A DNA stretch of 64,000 bases from Rhodocollybia butyracea (GCA_015501585.1 JADNRY010000018.1:1-64000), one strand, 5' to 3'; shown: positions 20,125 through 30,900, counted from the stretch's first letter. Numbers and translations: made by a program. Notes: generated from the sequence alone by a model not told the origin.

Positions 20125-21617
20125 TCAACCACCATGCACTGGCGAGTCCAGGTCCGAGTCCGAGTCCGAGTCTGAATGCTGTTGATGGATGCTAGGCTGG
20201 TGATGGATGCTATATAGCACCTCAAACTCCTTCATAATGGTCAACCATTCCCGCTCCTTTGGCCCGGGATTACTCAGTGGCACCGACTGCGGGTCGCCCC
20301 CAGCGGCTCCGTCCACTCCATAAGGATACTTCCCAATCAATGTAAAAATATCCTTCCCAAACAACGCAAGATTGAGTGGAATTGGTTTTACAATGCCCAT
20401 ATATCTCTGTGCATATTTTCTGGGATCACCGGGGACGTAGTCAGTCCAGTGATACCCCTCCGGGTCTAGCAAAGCAGCATAAGTTATAAGTAAACACAAA
20501 TATAACAAAAAACTCTGATACATATTCAGGAGCGGATACTCACGCCTTGTGCTATCCACCCAAGACATGGATCGCGCTTAGTACAGTGGTATTTTGCGAT
20601 GAGCTGGAAATACACCCATCGCCGATTCCCTGATGGCGGTATGCACCGTCGTAGGCTATTTCGTTCTCCGAGTCCTCATGCAACGCTCCATTGATCGCTT
20701 CCGTGAGGTCTGCTTCAGGTATAACCTCCGAACTTCCACCGGCCAGTCGTTCACCGTCGATACCGATGAAGGTTACACTGAAGCTGGACATAAAGTGCGC
20801 TTTAAACTCCTCCAAAAGCGTATACCACTGTCCTATTACTTCTGCGTCCGTAGAATCAGGCTTCCCCCACCACTCGCCTGCGAGACGATTCCATGCTGGC
20901 TTGCCTTTCGTAACACCAATGTACTTCTTTCTATATGTTCCTGGTGTTTTCGGGGTTCCTAAGTTCAAATTGGCAGCCAAAAAAAAGATTTATGAGAAAA
21001 CTTCGCAGACTCCAACCACTAGTGGGGATCCCGGGGCAAGTAACTCACGAACACCTTCACCAAGACCTTTGGCCACCCATCCAAAACACGGATTCTCATC
21101 GTCAGGACATTGCTCTAGTCCTGTGACTGTGAAATAGATCCATTGTCGAGAATTCGTTTTCGACGGCGAGGGATTGTATAAACCTTTGTACCTCGGGAGC
21201 CCACTACGCGGTTGGCTCAAGCCTTTTATGAGGATCAAGTCACTCAGGACTGTTTCGAGCCGCTCGCTGAGAACCGAGCCGGTTTTCGAGATTTCACCTG
21301 TTTTTCCGTGGAGGAAGGTCACAGTAGGAATTGTCTAACAAGATGTGAGTATAGCGATTACACGGTAGCAGAAAGGAGTAGAATAGCAAGAAACAGGTTT
21401 TTATAAAGTTGCCTGACTACGAGCAAAACACACTTACAGGTTCATGGGTCGACGGTGGCGTTGCTCCTACAGTTTTCACTCTTTGTCTCTTTGGTACCGG
21501 TGACCCCGTTGCTTTCCCTAGTCTCTTTTTCGATGCAGCTGGATTCGCTGGTATGGGGGACACAGCGAGTATAGAGCTTGCTATGAACGTAAAGAGAAGA
21601 AGAGAGTCTAGGCGCAT
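20125..21617 (-). CDS. Secreted two-module protein, 4 exons, possible frameshift
   Basis: Exon 1 (21617-21438) encodes a signal peptide (MRLDSLLLFTFIASSILAVS) and a basic Pro-rich linker. Exon 2 is 21334-21049, exon 3 is 20958 to about 20555, and the last exon ends at the TGA at 20125. The protein has a repeated module. One half is WIYFTV...C...ENPCFGWVAKG in exon 2 and WVYFQL...C..RDPCLGWIAQG in exon 3. The other half is YRKKYIGVTK...EEFKAHF in exon 3 and YAQRYMGIVK...KEFEVLY in exon 4. The intron falls at the same point after each GW-A-G motif, so module and intron were duplicated together. The frames in exon 3 do not join near 20640, where one base appears to be missing before WVYF. The tail is Asp/Ser repeats. 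I do not recognise the family; a small secreted effector-like protein is one reading. Confidence 0.6.
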
Positions 21618-21639
21618 CTTCGACTTTGAGAATTACAGA

Positions 21640-22535
21640 TACTAACAGTGCAAGGAATGAAGCTCGACCAGCAAGCTTTATTCAAGTGGGGACTGGACCG
21701 GCAGAACGGTCGCTTAATAAGGACGAGTGTTACGCGCTATCTAACTGCTATCTGTCTAAGTAGGTCACCTACTTAGATAACAGTCTACTTATCTATCGCC
21801 TCAATTTGAATCATGCGTTGATTTAGGGTTGATGCTCGGCCCCTTACATCATGATAAGTGATTACACAGTGAAACAGTGCAAAACCAGTGCAAAACCAGT
21901 GCAAAACCCTCAATTCTCCCTTGCGACTCAGGTCCGGACGCACCAAGCCTCGGAAGGACGGAAGAACACCACGTGCGAGCAGGTGCAAGCGCGTACGATA
22001 AGGCCATTATGGTGGATGACCCATTCCATGCTTTCGCATTGAAGACACAGCTTAGAAAACACAGCGGGAACACGGTGAGAACACAGCGAGAGTATACCCA
22101 AGTATGTTAACCTAACCAAGTCGGAATAGTCGGAATACGTGACTAATACAAGGACCCTCAATTTGAGTCGAAGCCTTGAGCTAAAAACCACTGTGCCATA
22201 GTCCATACAGTTAGGTACTAAGCACAGAAAACAGAGCGAAGAGTTTCTATCAAGCTTCAGTTGATTGTTGACAGCCAGCCACGCAGACTGCAATGACTTG
22301 GATCACCAGACAGAGGTACAGAGGAGTAACACGTTTTGGAGGATAAAACATACAGCCCGTTCCATTGCTGTACATCGATGAGGGGATGATAATCGATGAA
22401 GATTCAACGATAAGGGACCCGGTAAAAATATACAAGTTCGAATGGGGTGCAGGAGGGATTGATGGAATGGAAGTGGAATGGACCCAAGCCGTTGGTCGTA
22501 TAGAGTTTCTAACTTATCCGTGAATACGCTGGGTA
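21640..22535. repeat. Duplicated non-coding module, fourth unit
   Basis: It shares the CCCAAGTATGTTAACC and TTCAGTTGATTGTTG segments with 14430-14800 and the GCTGTACATCGAT segment with 14885. The triplicated CAGTGCAAAAC near 21870-21905 is a short tandem repeat. AGTAGGTCACCTACTTAGAT at 21759 forms a small palindrome. I see no gene. Confidence 0.45.
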
Positions 22536-22543
22536 ATTGCCGA

Positions 22544-23164
22544 TAGTGTTGTGCCGGCTGGGGCCCGGCTCAGAAGCCCCGGCTACGGCTCAGAAGCCCC
22601 GGCTACGGCTCAAAAGCCCCGGCCAGGGCTCGTCAAAAATCTGAGCCGGGCCCTAGCCCCAGGAAGGGCCGGCTCAAAGCCGGCTCAGGCTCAGGCCGGG
22701 GCCCAGGCGCTAAAGACACATGTCTTGAGGCGCTAAGCTCCCTGTCCTCGGTGGACTCTACACGATGATACTTTTGGCTTTCTGGTTGCTTTCTGAGTGG
22801 GTGAGCGTTAATACACCTGCTTTTTGAGATGATTTGGATCTGTAAGGCCAATGCAATACATTCATCAGACAAATTAATTGACAGTAATGGAGCCGTTCTT
22901 CAGCCTGGTTAATACCTCTGGGAACCATCAGTGCAAAATTGGCCACCAGTGATGATACATGTGCTGCTGCACAGAGTAACTTTTGACATGCTGCTCAATG
23001 TTTCATTAAGCGCTGAGCTCTGGCTCAGGCCCCGGCCCAGGGCTTTGAGAATTCTGAGCCGGCCTTGAGCGCTTCTGAGCCCTATGACGGCTGGGGCCAG
23101 GCTAGGCTCAAAGACGGCCGGCTTTGGGGGCTCAACGCCCTGAGCCGTAGCCGGCACATCACTA
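22544..23164. mobile_element. Non-autonomous hAT element, 621 bp
   Basis: The 16-bp terminal inverted repeats (TAGTGTTGTGCCGGCT at the left, TAGTGATGTGCCGGCT read inward from the right) differ at one base. The element is flanked by an exact 8-bp target duplication ATTGCCGA (22536-22543 and 23165-23172). The 8-bp TSD and TAGTG start are typical of hAT transposons. Both subterminal regions are packed with GC-rich GCCGGCTC/GAGCCGGC motifs, several in tandem at 22560-22620, as expected for transposase sites. No transposase is encoded. The empty-site sequence GGGTAATTG(C)-GAGATGG is visible at about 12150. Confidence 0.92.
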
Positions 23165-23390
23165 ATTGCCGAGATGGAAATCTTGAAATGCTTTATGGAA
23201 TGTGCTGCACGACAGAAGTGATGATTCCTCGAGACCTATCTGGAGTTCATGCACTTATTCTGTTAGTGCTTCTTCATGTATTCGGGCTTGAGCCCAAAGA
23301 TTCGAGGGTGACATTTTGCACCGCTGGACAGACCATGAACGAGGCTAGACCGAGATTCGACTCGGGGGCACTGAGAATGGACACATGCCT

Positions 23391-23397
23391 TATAAAA
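23391..23397 (+). promoter_or_regulatory. TATA box of copy 4
   Basis: TATAAAA followed by GCTACACTACCCTTGCTG. The surrounding promoter is more diverged than in copies 1-3. Confidence 0.7.
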
Positions 23398-23659
23398 GCT
23401 ACACTACCCTTGCTGTTTTACCTCCCCATCTCACTCAACCAAGTGAGCTCCCAGTCTAATCTTTCTATCCGTGAGTAGTACACCGAAACTGGACGGATGT
23501 ATTTGTATTCTACGCTAACAAGTCTTCACCAGCTTCCCCGTTCTTGCTTTCTCAAAACACATTGACAACTTTTAACAAGGTGGCATAACATCCCATAAAG
23601 TAAGAAACTCCACAAACTCCCTATATTGCTTGACGTTTGATGTATACTGTAGTCCAACT

Positions 23660-24043
23660 ATGTCTATATTCACCAACGGCCAAACCCTCACAGTCACCAC
23701 CCGTGGTCCTGGAAACCTCAACCTGGTCTCGTATCAGAGCAATGGCGGAATACCCAACGTCGCTGGAGCCACCCCCACCACTAACGCAGGTGTGACAAGG
23801 TTCGTGATCTCCCACAGCTACACCTTTGAGCGTTTTGCGTTCTTCTGGGACGGAGCAGGCGAGGCCGTCTACACAATCAGAACTGCGTTGGCAAATAACC
23901 CTGTGGGGAGATCCTGGGCTGAGGCAAGTGGAGTCTCGTGGGGTGCGACCACTGTTAGTACGGTCAATGCTACGAGCTTCGTAGCCAGCGCGGTTGCTAG
24001 AAACAATGAGGCAACCTGCTTTGTTATTCCCCCCGTATTCTAG
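23660..24043 (+). CDS. 127-aa small protein, divergent paralog copy 4
   Basis: The protein is 127 residues and starts MSIFTNGQTLTVTTRG. It lacks one residue near the N-terminus and carries many substitutions relative to copies 1-3, for example Val for Cys24, FFWDGAGEAVYTIRTALAN and a C-terminal Phe. The 5'-UTR intron is conserved (GTAAGAAAC ... CTGTAG). The reading frame has been kept despite divergence at many silent sites, which suggests it was under selection after duplication. Loss of Cys24 argues against an essential disulfide between Cys24 and Cys121. Confidence 0.85.
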   Translation: MSIFTNGQTLTVTTRGPGNLNLVSYQSNGGIPNVAGATPTTNAGVTRFVISHSYTFERFAFFWDGAGEAVYTIRTALANNPVGRSWAEASGVSWGATTVSTVNATSFVASAVARNNEATCFVIPPVF

Positions 24044-25340
24044 GTTTCTCTACCTCGCTGTTTCTGGAAGGGCTGACAAAGTTGCCATATATGTTTGTAA
24101 AGATTGAAAGGGCTGATATTGTCGTTAACTTGTTTGTAAAATTTGGAAGTACTCTGTAAATACTTTGTATGGGTTGGTGTGTCTTTAACCCTGTTGATCG
24201 CAGATGATCGATGACTTCTAATATCCCTGGAAGCTGTAAGCTGTACTATAAGGCTTGGAGCTTGGGAACAGTCGGGTGCTCGAAGGTACCTATACCAGGC
24301 ACACTATACACTGTGCAAACCTTATGGATGGATCATCGTCAATTATCTTCTTTGGTAACTCGAAACCTCAATTTTCCCTTGGATTTTCATATTCAGGTTT
24401 CCAGCGCACTTCAATGTGGTATAATTATAAAAGGCTCCGGTTCTCCATTATATAAGGAAGCTGTAACCGTAAACCCCCTTTTTCCTCTAGTACCGTGCGT
24501 ACCGGAAAAGTATTTGTCTTCTTTTCCCATGTTGCTAACCTTTCGCGTCAAAGTTTGTAAAGATGCACAAACATCAATAACCACTTACTCCGCCAGCCAC
24601 AATGTGCCTTTGACCAGGAAGATACTGATGAATATCCACCGGGTGATTATCCAGCTTATTCTTATTCTTGACTCCTTCAAGATCTTTGGCATCCCATCAT
24701 ACCATAGACAACTTGAGGACACGGCGCAGTCGTATAGTTCTAATTAATCTGCGAACACGCCGGATAGTTGCAGAGATGGAGATCTTCTAGAAGTAAAAGC
24801 AGTGTGAAGAACACAGTGACATGGTACTTGATTCGCTGTCATCTCGTCGCTGGTCGTGTGTTCATGAAATGCCAGTGCACGGTGACATGGTTTGTTGACA
24901 TGGGCAGTGACAGAAGTTATGATTCCTCGGGGCCTATCTGAAGTGCATGCAATTCTGTGAGTTCTTGTAAATAAGGCTAGACGGAGATGCGACTTGGAGA
25001 TTGAAAGGAAACAAAGGTCTCGAGGCTTATCACAGCCAGAGAGCTGTGTAAACTACATATTTTACGTGGATACTCGGTTTCGGGGGTGGGGCGGCGGAGC
25101 CCTGACTTCTTCAGCTTGGCATACTCCGGCTCTCCCGCTTCTTCACTATCATTATACAACATAGTAACCGTGTTTACAGTAGGTGACCGAAAAGTTAGCA
25201 TAAAAAGATGAAGGATTGAAGAACCAGAAAATCATGGTAATGGTTTTAACATAATAGTTCTAGTTTATTGCCCTACATTGGCAAGCTCTCAATGAAGTTG
25301 TGAACTTTCAAGCAGTATGTTGCTCTGGAGTCTTTAATAC
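24044..25340. repeat. Downstream modules of copy 4, with a Pro-rich gene promoter remnant
   Basis: The 3' flank matches the other copies. TATAATTATAAAAGGCTCCGG at about 24419, followed by a TACCGTGCGTACCGGAAAAG segment, is the promoter and leader of the Pro-rich gene, but the coding region that should follow is not recognisable. The GGGCAGTGACAGAAG module follows at 24900-25240. Confidence 0.5.
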
Positions 25341-25365
25341 CACTAGTATGCTGTTCAAAAGTGGG

Positions 25366-25384
25366 AAGGAAGGAAGGAAGGAAG
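25366..25384. repeat. GGAA microsatellite
   Basis: About five tandem GGAA units lie directly inside the left TIR of the 2.85-kb element. Confidence 0.85.
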
Positions 25385-27431
25385 TCAATTACTCGGCACG
25401 GTCCAAGATCTGAACGCCGGGGCAGCCGAAGCTCCCATGGTGCGGCACAAGCACCATGGTCTTTGGGCTGACTGCCGTCAGACAGGGACGAGCTCGCAAC
25501 TAGCTCTAAAACTGCTGCTGTAGATCCCTGGCTGGCGACAGCCACCATTTACTTACAGTACAGGCATTGTACATACTTATTTACAATGTTATGTATTTAT
25601 CATTTTTATAAAATATCAAATATCTGTTTTTCGAAGGGGCATGATTGCATTCAAAGAGTGCATGTTCAGAAATAGTTTGTAGAATCTGTATATGCGCTTC
25701 TTGTCAGGTATTTGAAAAGGATCTCTGTACAAGTGAGGCTCGAGTCACTACAGCCAGGGAATGGTCCCCAGCAGTTTGAATGACACAAGTTATGGCCACA
25801 ATCATTGTCAAGACTCAGTATAGTGAGAACATGCTCAAGCTTGTAGCGCTTGTTATAGCTTTATCAGATTTCCTAAGTATTCTTCCATCAGTCACATTGG
25901 TTAGGAATTCACTGGATGGGAGTTTTTAGTACTACTCATAAGGCTGACAACTTGCCAGGATTTTATATGTTAAATCCAGTGCAGTCCTGTCATTCAATTA
26001 ATGCAGCTCCAACGTACTTATCAGGAGTGCGGTCCAGGAGGTATTGCCAGTGTAGTCACTATGGTAGCCTGAGTCTGGCAATGACAGTCTATGCAAGCTT
26101 TACTAGTACTTAGTTGTCTACTAAGCTGAATTTGGGGGATGCCTGTTTCTTTATATAGACACCTTAACCGAGGCTTTTAATAGCCCCAACGGCCTACAAA
26201 AATGAGGGCCAGTTGGACTCCGGCAAGGTTGTCCGTGTATGCCTTGTTATTGTTAGACTAAGTGTCTAGCGCAACTTCACAGCTGCAAATCAGATGAGGA
26301 ACAATATGTCCTGTGCATACTTTGTGCATAGTATTGTTTTAACTTTTGTCTTCATGAGCCAATCCTTGGACCTTGATCCTAGTATAAGTAGGATGCATAC
26401 CGGGCTAGCTCTTTGGAGCCTGGAGGGCGATGTTCATCAGTGGATAGGTGAGGCTGATGAGCTTCAAGTTGTATAATAAATATATAATGCTTATTTTGTG
26501 ATGATTTTCCGATGTTAAGTTTCAGCTGAACATTTCCAATAGTCCACAAAGGTACTTGAATGATTAATAGTTTATGCAACTGGGGTGGTAGAGTCAACTA
26601 CCCAGTACATTATAATGGTATTGGTAGCGGCTTTCTCATATATGGCAGCAGAATTACTTTTGCTGGTGCAATGTGCCAATGTAGAATCTGGATGTTGAGA
26701 ATTTTGAAACAAAATCTGTTGAATTTCTAATTCAAGGAATTGCAAAGAATTCAGTCTGGAGCGTTGAGCAGGAGAGACCCAATGAGTCGACACTGGAATT
26801 TTCTGATGCACAATTGGAACATCATGTAATACATGGACAACCTATGGCCATGAGGGCGAATTGGATTGGTTCAGACGGAAAAGGTACGGAAGGCATGGGA
26901 TGCCAGGCCGGATTTAACTACGAACCTGACCCATGCAAAAAAGGTAAGCTTAAACTGCATATCGAGTAGCGGGTGAAGCCTTTGCGGTCGGTCAATCCAG
27001 CTCAGAGAGACGTCCACGCGGCAGGTGTAGTGATCCTGATGGATATTTCGCGCGATGAATGTGGCGGTGCCGTTGTAATCGATCGATATCCGGATACCGC
27101 CGATAATCGATGGTAGGCGCATGGGACAGGGAAATTTTCACGATGAATGCAAATGCACATCGTTTAAGACAGCATTTATGGGCGAAATGAAGATGTGAAT
27201 GAGTTGCTTTAATACAACCTTTTAGTACCAATCCGGTACTCAACTTTAATGTATACTAAGTATATGTAAAGTGTTTTGTATCATCTCAGATCGTCACTGA
27301 AGTGCGAAATTGAGAGTAATGTATGCCTGTGTTACAGGACTTTGTGTTTTATGGCTTTGCGTGGAACACTGGGCCTATTTTGGGTGCTCTCAGAGCTATG
27401 ATCGTACCGTTTTACTCGTTTATTGGGAGTA

Positions 27432-27600
27432 TTAGCGTTGGGCGCTTATTTGATGGTGGTGGTTCGATGGAGAATCATATGGGAATTTGCGCATCGGTGA
27501 GAGCAAAGCACGTAGCTTGGCTCTTTGCGCCTCCAATCGTTGCTTTTTCACCTGGATATCTATGATCTGTTTGTCGAGGCGAGCTAATTCAGAATCATGA
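27432..27600 (-). pseudogene. F-box-type gene fragment
   Basis: The minus strand encodes ELARLDKQIIDIQVKKQRLE followed by AQRAKLRALLSPMRKFPYD. This coiled-coil leader running into LLSP-R-P is the usual N-terminal signature of Agaricomycete F-box proteins, where the F-box proper begins at LSPIRRLP. The frame breaks right after FPYD, so only the leader and first F-box residues survive. It lies inside the 2.85-kb TIR element and looks like captured host coding sequence. Confidence 0.55.
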
Positions 27601-27619
27601 TCCTCGAGATCTTTATCAT

Positions 27620-28184
27620 GGGAATAATTCAACCGAGCTCCGCGCGCATTGAGTTTGCTCCGCACGAATTCAAATCAGTGATGGCTCCGCGCGCAAATTT
27701 AGACAAGTTGACTGCTCTGCGCGCGCATTCAAGCAAGTCATTACTTCAAGTCCCAGAGGTGTCCAGTCAGGTCAACAGTAATAATATAGCATATTTACTA
27801 GGTTTACAAAGTCTTGAAACCTAAATTATTCATTATTTATTCATATATTTATCTTATAGTGATATGATTTGATCGACGGCGCATCAAGTGGTCAGATGAT
27901 GTCCGGAAGTCCCTGGTTTGATTCTGCAAATTGGCATTGTGATATTTTTTTTTAAGTCTCTTACTGTTTTCTGGACTATTTAATGTTTTTTGACCTATAC
28001 TTGGTTGTTCCAAGGTTTTATAAGCTTGTTGAGCTGACTGGGCACCCTGAGAAACCCCCGGGAAACAACTTGCTTGAATGCGCACGGAGCAGTCAACTTG
28101 TATGAATTCGCACGTGGAGCCATCACTGATTTGAATTCGTGCGGAGCAAACTCAATGCGCGCGGAGCTTGGTTGAATTATTCCC
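27620..28184. repeat. Inverted repeat at the right end of the TIR element
   Basis: Arms of about 145-155 bp, 27620-27765 and 28028-28184, are inverted copies. They begin GGGAATAATTCAACC and contain GCTCCGCGCGCATTGAG and GAATTCAAATCAGTGATGG. They enclose about 260 bp that are AT-rich. The outer arm runs into the terminal TIR of the 2.85-kb element, so the inner arm is an inverted duplication of the subterminal region. Confidence 0.85.
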
Positions 28185-28200
28185 ACTTTTGAACAGCATA

Positions 28201-28860
28201 CACTAGAACGAACCAATGGGATGGCCCAAGTGCCAGCCCGTACTTGCTGAACATTGGTGGCCACCGTGGAACAAGTGGAATCAAGGTGGGACGGGCCTTA
28301 CTTTCGACACCTGCCATGTTGTGTGCCCATGCAGCTACAGTGGGTTCATGATACTTACTAATCTCATCGAATGTGGAGTAGGACAGAGTAGGGCCCGGTG
28401 TTTGACACAACGGCTTTACCAGCAGTAAGGAATCAATGAGCAAGCAAGCTAGCGCGGCAGCGCTTCGCAAAGACACAACTTTGAAAACACAGCGTAACCA
28501 TGTATATGTACTCAAGTCGGACAAAATCTCAATATACATGATTTACTAAACCAGTACTCAAATGATCATCGATCGTCACCCAATACCATTAAAGCAGTAA
28601 TCTAGTCTACATACTTGTGATACTTACGATTCTAGTACTACCTTCGGTTATTCAAAGTACCTGACTTTAACACAGGGCCCGAGTTCGAAGAATTGATCAA
28701 TCAGGATGCATAAAGAACCTTCAATTCGAGTCTGAGGTCTGAGCCCTAAGTTAAACTGCACCCAAGTCCATACAATTGATAATTTTGGCAGCCCAAGAAT
28801 CAGAACACCGGTGGCCAAGTTTCTATTTGCATAGCAAATATAACACACGTGACCTTTAAA
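28201..28860. repeat. Duplicated modules after the TIR element
   Basis: 28205-28345 is another copy of the GGGATGGCCCAAGTG module. 28440-28560 is the CGCAAAGACACAACTT/AAGTCGGACAAA module. The remainder resembles 14600-14760 (AATTCGAGTCTGAG, CCATACAATTGAT) but holds no gene. Confidence 0.5.
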
Positions 28861-28876
28861 GTTGTAGACTTTTTCC

Positions 28877-29740
28877 CTACTTCTTCCTCGAAAGCACCAC
28901 ACCCGCCACCACATCTCTATACTTCTTCAACACCTCCCCATCATCCCCAATCAAGTCACCCCTCACCCACACCTCCGCCTTCTCCTTCATATCCAGCATC
29001 TCCTCCTCACCCCCGTCCACGCCCCTTGCATAATACTCCATCCAAATCACCGCAAGCAGCGTAGCCCCCACATCAGGATTAGCAATCCCGCAATCACAAT
29101 TCTTGTTGAACCCTTTGATATCCCCGCATGATAATCATCATAGGGCCCCCGGGATCCCCAAGGTGTGTGAGGAGCTCAGCGCAGAGCGGGAAGTCTCCAT
29201 GACAACTGCTAGAGCTGAGTGAGCGCAGTGAGCGGCGAAACGGATGGCAAGGAAGGGGAGTTTGAATCTCTCGCATGGTGTTGGTGGCGTGCGGGCCCCT
29301 TGCCATTGCTTCACACTTGAATAGCTTGACTGCCAATCCGTAGCGGATGTTGGCAGGCGTGTGAGATCTCAAGCCGATGTCAAATGCCATGAGCAAAAGA
29401 TTCCCTTCATCCTCAAGAATTCTGGTAGACGAGACCAGTCGAAGGAGATCCTGATGCAAACATGGCTGCGAGAGCACTACGTGTTGTAGACGGAGGAGCC
29501 TGCATAGTAGAATCAACAGTAACAAAGCTGGTATACTTGCTCGCGAGCCTGTACTGCGTGCCGAGACAAACAATGTCTTTCTCGGGATATGCTTTCTTTA
29601 GGGTCAGAATTATCAGCAGTAGTCCTGCGGCGGACATGGGGAAAATCGACTTTTTCCTCCTTCTCGAACATGGATGAGCGCTTTTTCTGCGAGGGTCATA
29701 GTGTGGATAAAAGGCGAGGAGGAAAGGGTTTTTCATCACG
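28877..29740 (-). pseudogene. Decayed C-terminal part of a VIT/vWA-domain protein gene
   Basis: Three minus-strand pieces, in order, look like the end of a fungal VIT plus vWA protein (inter-alpha-trypsin-inhibitor heavy-chain-like architecture). The first is KKAYPEKDIVCLGTQYRLAS-KYTSFVTVDS (about 29620-29500). The second is a degenerate middle with LFKCEAMARGPHATN. The third is the C-terminus GATLLAVIWMEYYARGVDGG ... GEVLKKYRDVVAGVVLSRKK, ending in TAG at 28879-28877. The pieces lie in different frames and are separated by non-matching sequence, so the gene is broken. The family call rests on remembered patterns of these C-termini, not on a search. Confidence 0.5.
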
Positions 29741-30380
29741 AAGAGCTGTACATGGATATATAGATCTGTCCAATATTGATGTTAGAAAGTGCACTGAGGA
29801 TCCGGGACACAACTTGCGTAACAATCCGAGGGGAAAATCGACACACTGACAACAATGTTGGAAGGGTAGGATATTTATCACGATTTAGGCAGCAAGTAGT
29901 GTCACTGTCTGTTTGGTGAGGAAGCGCAGTTACGGATCTGGAATGGGAAAGCGCCAAAGCGTTACTTGGTGAATAGCTGTACACTGTACAGCGCATAGAA
30001 ATTATGAGTGTATGTGTAATGTGCGGTTAGCAGTAACTCAGACTGTCGGATATCTGAGAAAATCCACCATAGATTTGCCACCCACAGGGATCGTTTTGTC
30101 TGGCCAGCGGGTTGTGGTGTAAGAAGATAATCTATCCCAGCACAAATGCGTACATGACGTTGGCGCTCTGGGAGCGGAGCGGTGTGTATTAGGCGCCAGG
30201 CCTCAAGCTCCGGATTCTTCCTCCCATCCCTCGTATCCAACAGTCACCACTAGGAGGAAAAATCCCCAATATTTTCCCTGGTACAAGAACACTGGTATAC
30301 ACTCTGATTCGCACTTCTAATGGTGAAGCAGCTTTGGAGGACGATCAAGGAACTACTGGCGATCTAGAGTCAACTAGTCA
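29741..30380. other. Intergenic, with an inverted copy of a cluster module
   Basis: ATCTGGAATGGGAAAGCG near 29937 is the reverse complement of the block at about 10690 and 18670. CTGGCCAGCGGGTTGTGG at about 30100 is the reverse complement of the block at about 18510. This stretch is therefore an inverted relic of the duplicated cluster. I see no gene. Confidence 0.45.
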
Positions 30381-30389
30381 GTGTGTACA

Positions 30390-30900
30390 AAATGCTTGTC
30401 GTTATCCAAGGAGGTTGCAGCCTTGACACCATTTCTACCGTGCGTGTCAGAAAAATATTTGTCGTCTTTTCATTTTGCTAATCTTTATAAAGCTTTAAAG
30501 CTTTATTGGTTATCGATTACGATTGATTATCAGTTATCCTCTATAGAATCCCCTGTAGAATCTCAGATCTCAACAAATCCGTACCTCCAGATGCATTCAT
30601 GCATCAAGTCACTGCATGCAAATCAACCTCAATTTTTGTGGAAATAGTAAAATTATGTTAAACTTGTATGGAACTTCATACAATTTCAACATAATCTTAG
30701 TATCTGAACATAAGTTTAACATATTTTTACTATTTCCACAAAGAATTATGGTGATTTGCACGCAGTGAGTCCATCTTCCTCCAACATTGATTGCGAAAAT
30801 CCTTCTTGATCCTGATAATCTGACTGCATTATATAACACGCTCCTTCTCCCTCCACCTCCACTTCTTCCTATACCCTCCGAATCTGAGTCTGGGGCATGC
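30390..30900 (+). pseudogene. Decayed Pro-rich gene copy, split by a MITE
   Basis: The leader (GTCGTTATCCAAGGAGG, then CGTGCGTGTCAGAAAAATAT and TCGTCTTTTCATTTTGCTAA) matches the region before the intact gene at 11079. Coding traces include ATGCATTCATGCATCAAGT, CCATCTTCCTCCAACATTGA, GATCCTGATAATCTGACTGC and the TCC/ACC-rich tract. The 158-bp CACTG element is inserted exactly within the 'CCAGTCCATCTTCC' equivalent. The copy lacks most of the N-terminus and the C-terminus. Confidence 0.65.
30610..30767. mobile_element. CACTA-like MITE, 158 bp
   Basis: It begins CACTGCATGCAAATCA and ends TGATTTGCACGCAGTG. The two halves form imperfect inverted repeats of about 60 bp sharing TTGTGGAAATAGTAAA and ATGTTAAACTT. 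It is flanked by a 3-bp target duplication AGT (30607-30609 and 30768-30770). The CACTG ends and 3-bp TSD fit the CACTA superfamily. The site without the insert is seen at about 11205 (CCAGTCCATC) and 19256. It has no coding capacity. Confidence 0.88.

Larger units (their letters stand above)
25347..28200. mobile_element. Non-autonomous TIR transposon, 2.85 kb, TSD CACTAG
   Basis: The left end TATGCTGTTCAAAAGTGGG is repeated in inverted orientation at the right end (CCCACTTTTGAACAGCATA), giving a 21-bp TIR. The flanks are CACTAG at 25341-25346 and 28201-28206. The outside sequence joins into the module also seen at 12850-12930 and 15690-15740, so the empty site is recognisable. No transposase frame is seen. 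The interior carries a fragment of an F-box-type gene on the minus strand, a GGAA microsatellite at the left end, and an inverted duplication of its own right end (27620-28184). Superfamily is undetermined; a 6-bp TSD does not point to one common family. Confidence 0.8.
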
